A DNA stretch of 5,810 nucleotides, taken from positions 1-5,810 of the forward strand of contig CADCWI010000058.1 in assembly GCA_902806355.1 (NCBI GenBank). The letters run 5' to 3'. This document shows, piece after piece, positions 5,060 to 5,810 of this stretch. Position numbers and translations under genes: made by a program. The notes beneath the pieces were generated by a model. That model had not been told where the DNA came from. It saw only the letters and a list, made by a program, of their open reading frames with translations, and made no database searches. Position 1 is the first letter of the stretch; every line of letters begins with the position of its first letter. Origin of the DNA: an uncultured Thermomicrobiales bacterium (GTDB lineage: Bacteria; Chloroflexota; Chloroflexia; Thermomicrobiales; UBA6265).

Positions 5060-5810
5060 GGTCAGGCATTGTGGTCAAGCATCGAGCCAGACGACGAGCC
5101 GTACGACCAGCGGGACTCCTCATTCTCCTGCGCGCGCTGGCTGCCCTCTTCGCGGTGGCCGTTATCGGCTTCGTCATCCTGAGCGATGTCCGCCCGGGAG
5201 GTGCGCCCTCTCTCGATCCTGCCCCTGGCCCGACCCTTCCGTCCAAGCGGGAGACAACCGCAGTCGTGGCGACGGACGCGCTGAACGTCCGCGACGGTGC
5301 ATCCATCGACGCCGCTGTGATCGACACGCTATCGCAGGGATCGCGACTGGAGGTGCTTGGGCCGGCCAGGAACGGCTTCACGCCAGTTCGCCATGGCTCC
5401 GGTCGGGCATGGATGGCGAGCGAGTACCTGACAATCGATGGTGCTTCCGTGGTGTCCGCTGAAATTCCCGCTGCCAGACCGAGGGATGTACCGGAACCTG
5501 AGACCGCCGCGGCACCGGAAGACCCTCGGCAAGCCGAGGAGCCACCGGAGGATGCCAGCCTTGGTGACGTTCCAGGGGACAAGGCGGTTGTTCAGGAGCG
5601 CTGGATCGACGTGGATCGGACGACGGGCGTCGTCACCCTGCATGAGGGTGCATCCATCGTCTCCACCTATGTGGGACGAACTGGCCAGGATGCGTCAGCT
5701 GACGGGTTCTTCTCGACTGCACCCGGGACGTTTCATGTCTACAGTATGAACAAGGCTCTCGCGGAAACGCCGTTTGCTGATGGCGTGTACCTGACCGACT
5801 GGGTGGGGTT
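5056..5810 (+). CDS. Membrane-anchored SH3 / L,D-transpeptidase paralogue, partial at the right edge
   Basis: The frame is open to the window end, giving 251 residues of an incomplete protein. A polybasic start (KHRARRR, 8-14) precedes one hydrophobic segment at about 20-43 with no clear cleavage site, so a signal anchor is likely. One SH3-like domain spans about 70-127 (ALNVRDGAS, AWMASEYL). An acidic Pro/Glu linker spans 137-176. The start of the YkuD domain follows (ERWIDVDRTTGVVTL at 181-195 to YLTDWVG at 245-251) and closely matches residues 217-286 of the upstream protein. The catalytic His/Cys part lies beyond the window. The ATG at 5056 lacks a good ribosome site; the in-frame GTG at 5071 has GAGG (5058-5061) nine bases upstream and may be the true start, which would leave the anchor intact. 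No clear promoter was found after the palindrome at 4897-4938. Confidence 0.8.
   Translation, partial: MRSGIVVKHRARRRAVRPAGLLILLRALAALFAVAVIGFVILSDVRPGGAPSLDPAPGPTLPSKRETTAVVATDALNVRDGASIDAAVIDTLSQGSRLEVLGPARNGFTPVRHGSGRAWMASEYLTIDGASVVSAEIPAARPRDVPEPETAAAPEDPRQAEEPPEDASLGDVPGDKAVVQERWIDVDRTTGVVTLHEGASIVSTYVGRTGQDASADGFFSTAPGTFHVYSMNKALAETPFADGVYLTDWVG

Noticed and set aside
4581..5582. 333-codon minus-strand frame across both transpeptidase genes
   Set aside because: It is antisense to two homologous, well-supported coding regions and passes through the 42-bp palindrome. The Arg/Ser/Ala-rich composition is typical of a shadow frame.

Overview
The window is GC-rich bacterial chromosome with compact housekeeping genes on the minus strand and a cell-envelope locus on the plus strand. 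Good -35/-10 promoters, strong Shine-Dalgarno sites and a greA-lysS gene pair next to SH3 plus L,D-transpeptidase proteins would fit a Chloroflexota bacterium of the Thermomicrobia type. That placement is an inference from gene content and style only; no marker here settles it.

Positions 1-589 hold no convincing gene, only scattered short hairpins. On the minus strand, reading right to left from about 3277, come a greA promoter, a roughly 220-nt greA leader starting with two adjacent hairpins, greA (2549-3019), a long intercistronic hairpin, lysS (863-2392), and an unannotated 48-residue single-pass membrane protein (590-736, GTG start). greA and lysS are probably expressed in part together. 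The small protein may have its own promoter overlapping the end of lysS.

The greA promoter and a plus-strand promoter at 3629-3657 diverge across an AT-richer intergenic region. The plus-strand promoter has a 17-bp dyad exactly between its -35 and -10 boxes. It drives a leader of about 185 nt in which the Shine-Dalgarno of the next gene can be paired away, with a second copy of the pairing partner upstream. This looks like a two-state regulatory RNA. The gene it controls (3849-4877) encodes a secreted protein with two SH3-like domains and a YkuD-type L,D-transpeptidase domain.

After a 42-bp perfect palindrome, a second, clearly paralogous gene begins at 5056 and runs off the right edge. It has a membrane anchor in place of a cleavable signal, one SH3 domain and an acidic proline-rich linker. 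The pair looks like a tandem duplication that split into a secreted and a membrane-tethered wall enzyme. The most interesting items are the control region and leader of the first transpeptidase, the small membrane protein, and the structured greA leader. No mobile element, CRISPR array, tRNA or rRNA was recognised.
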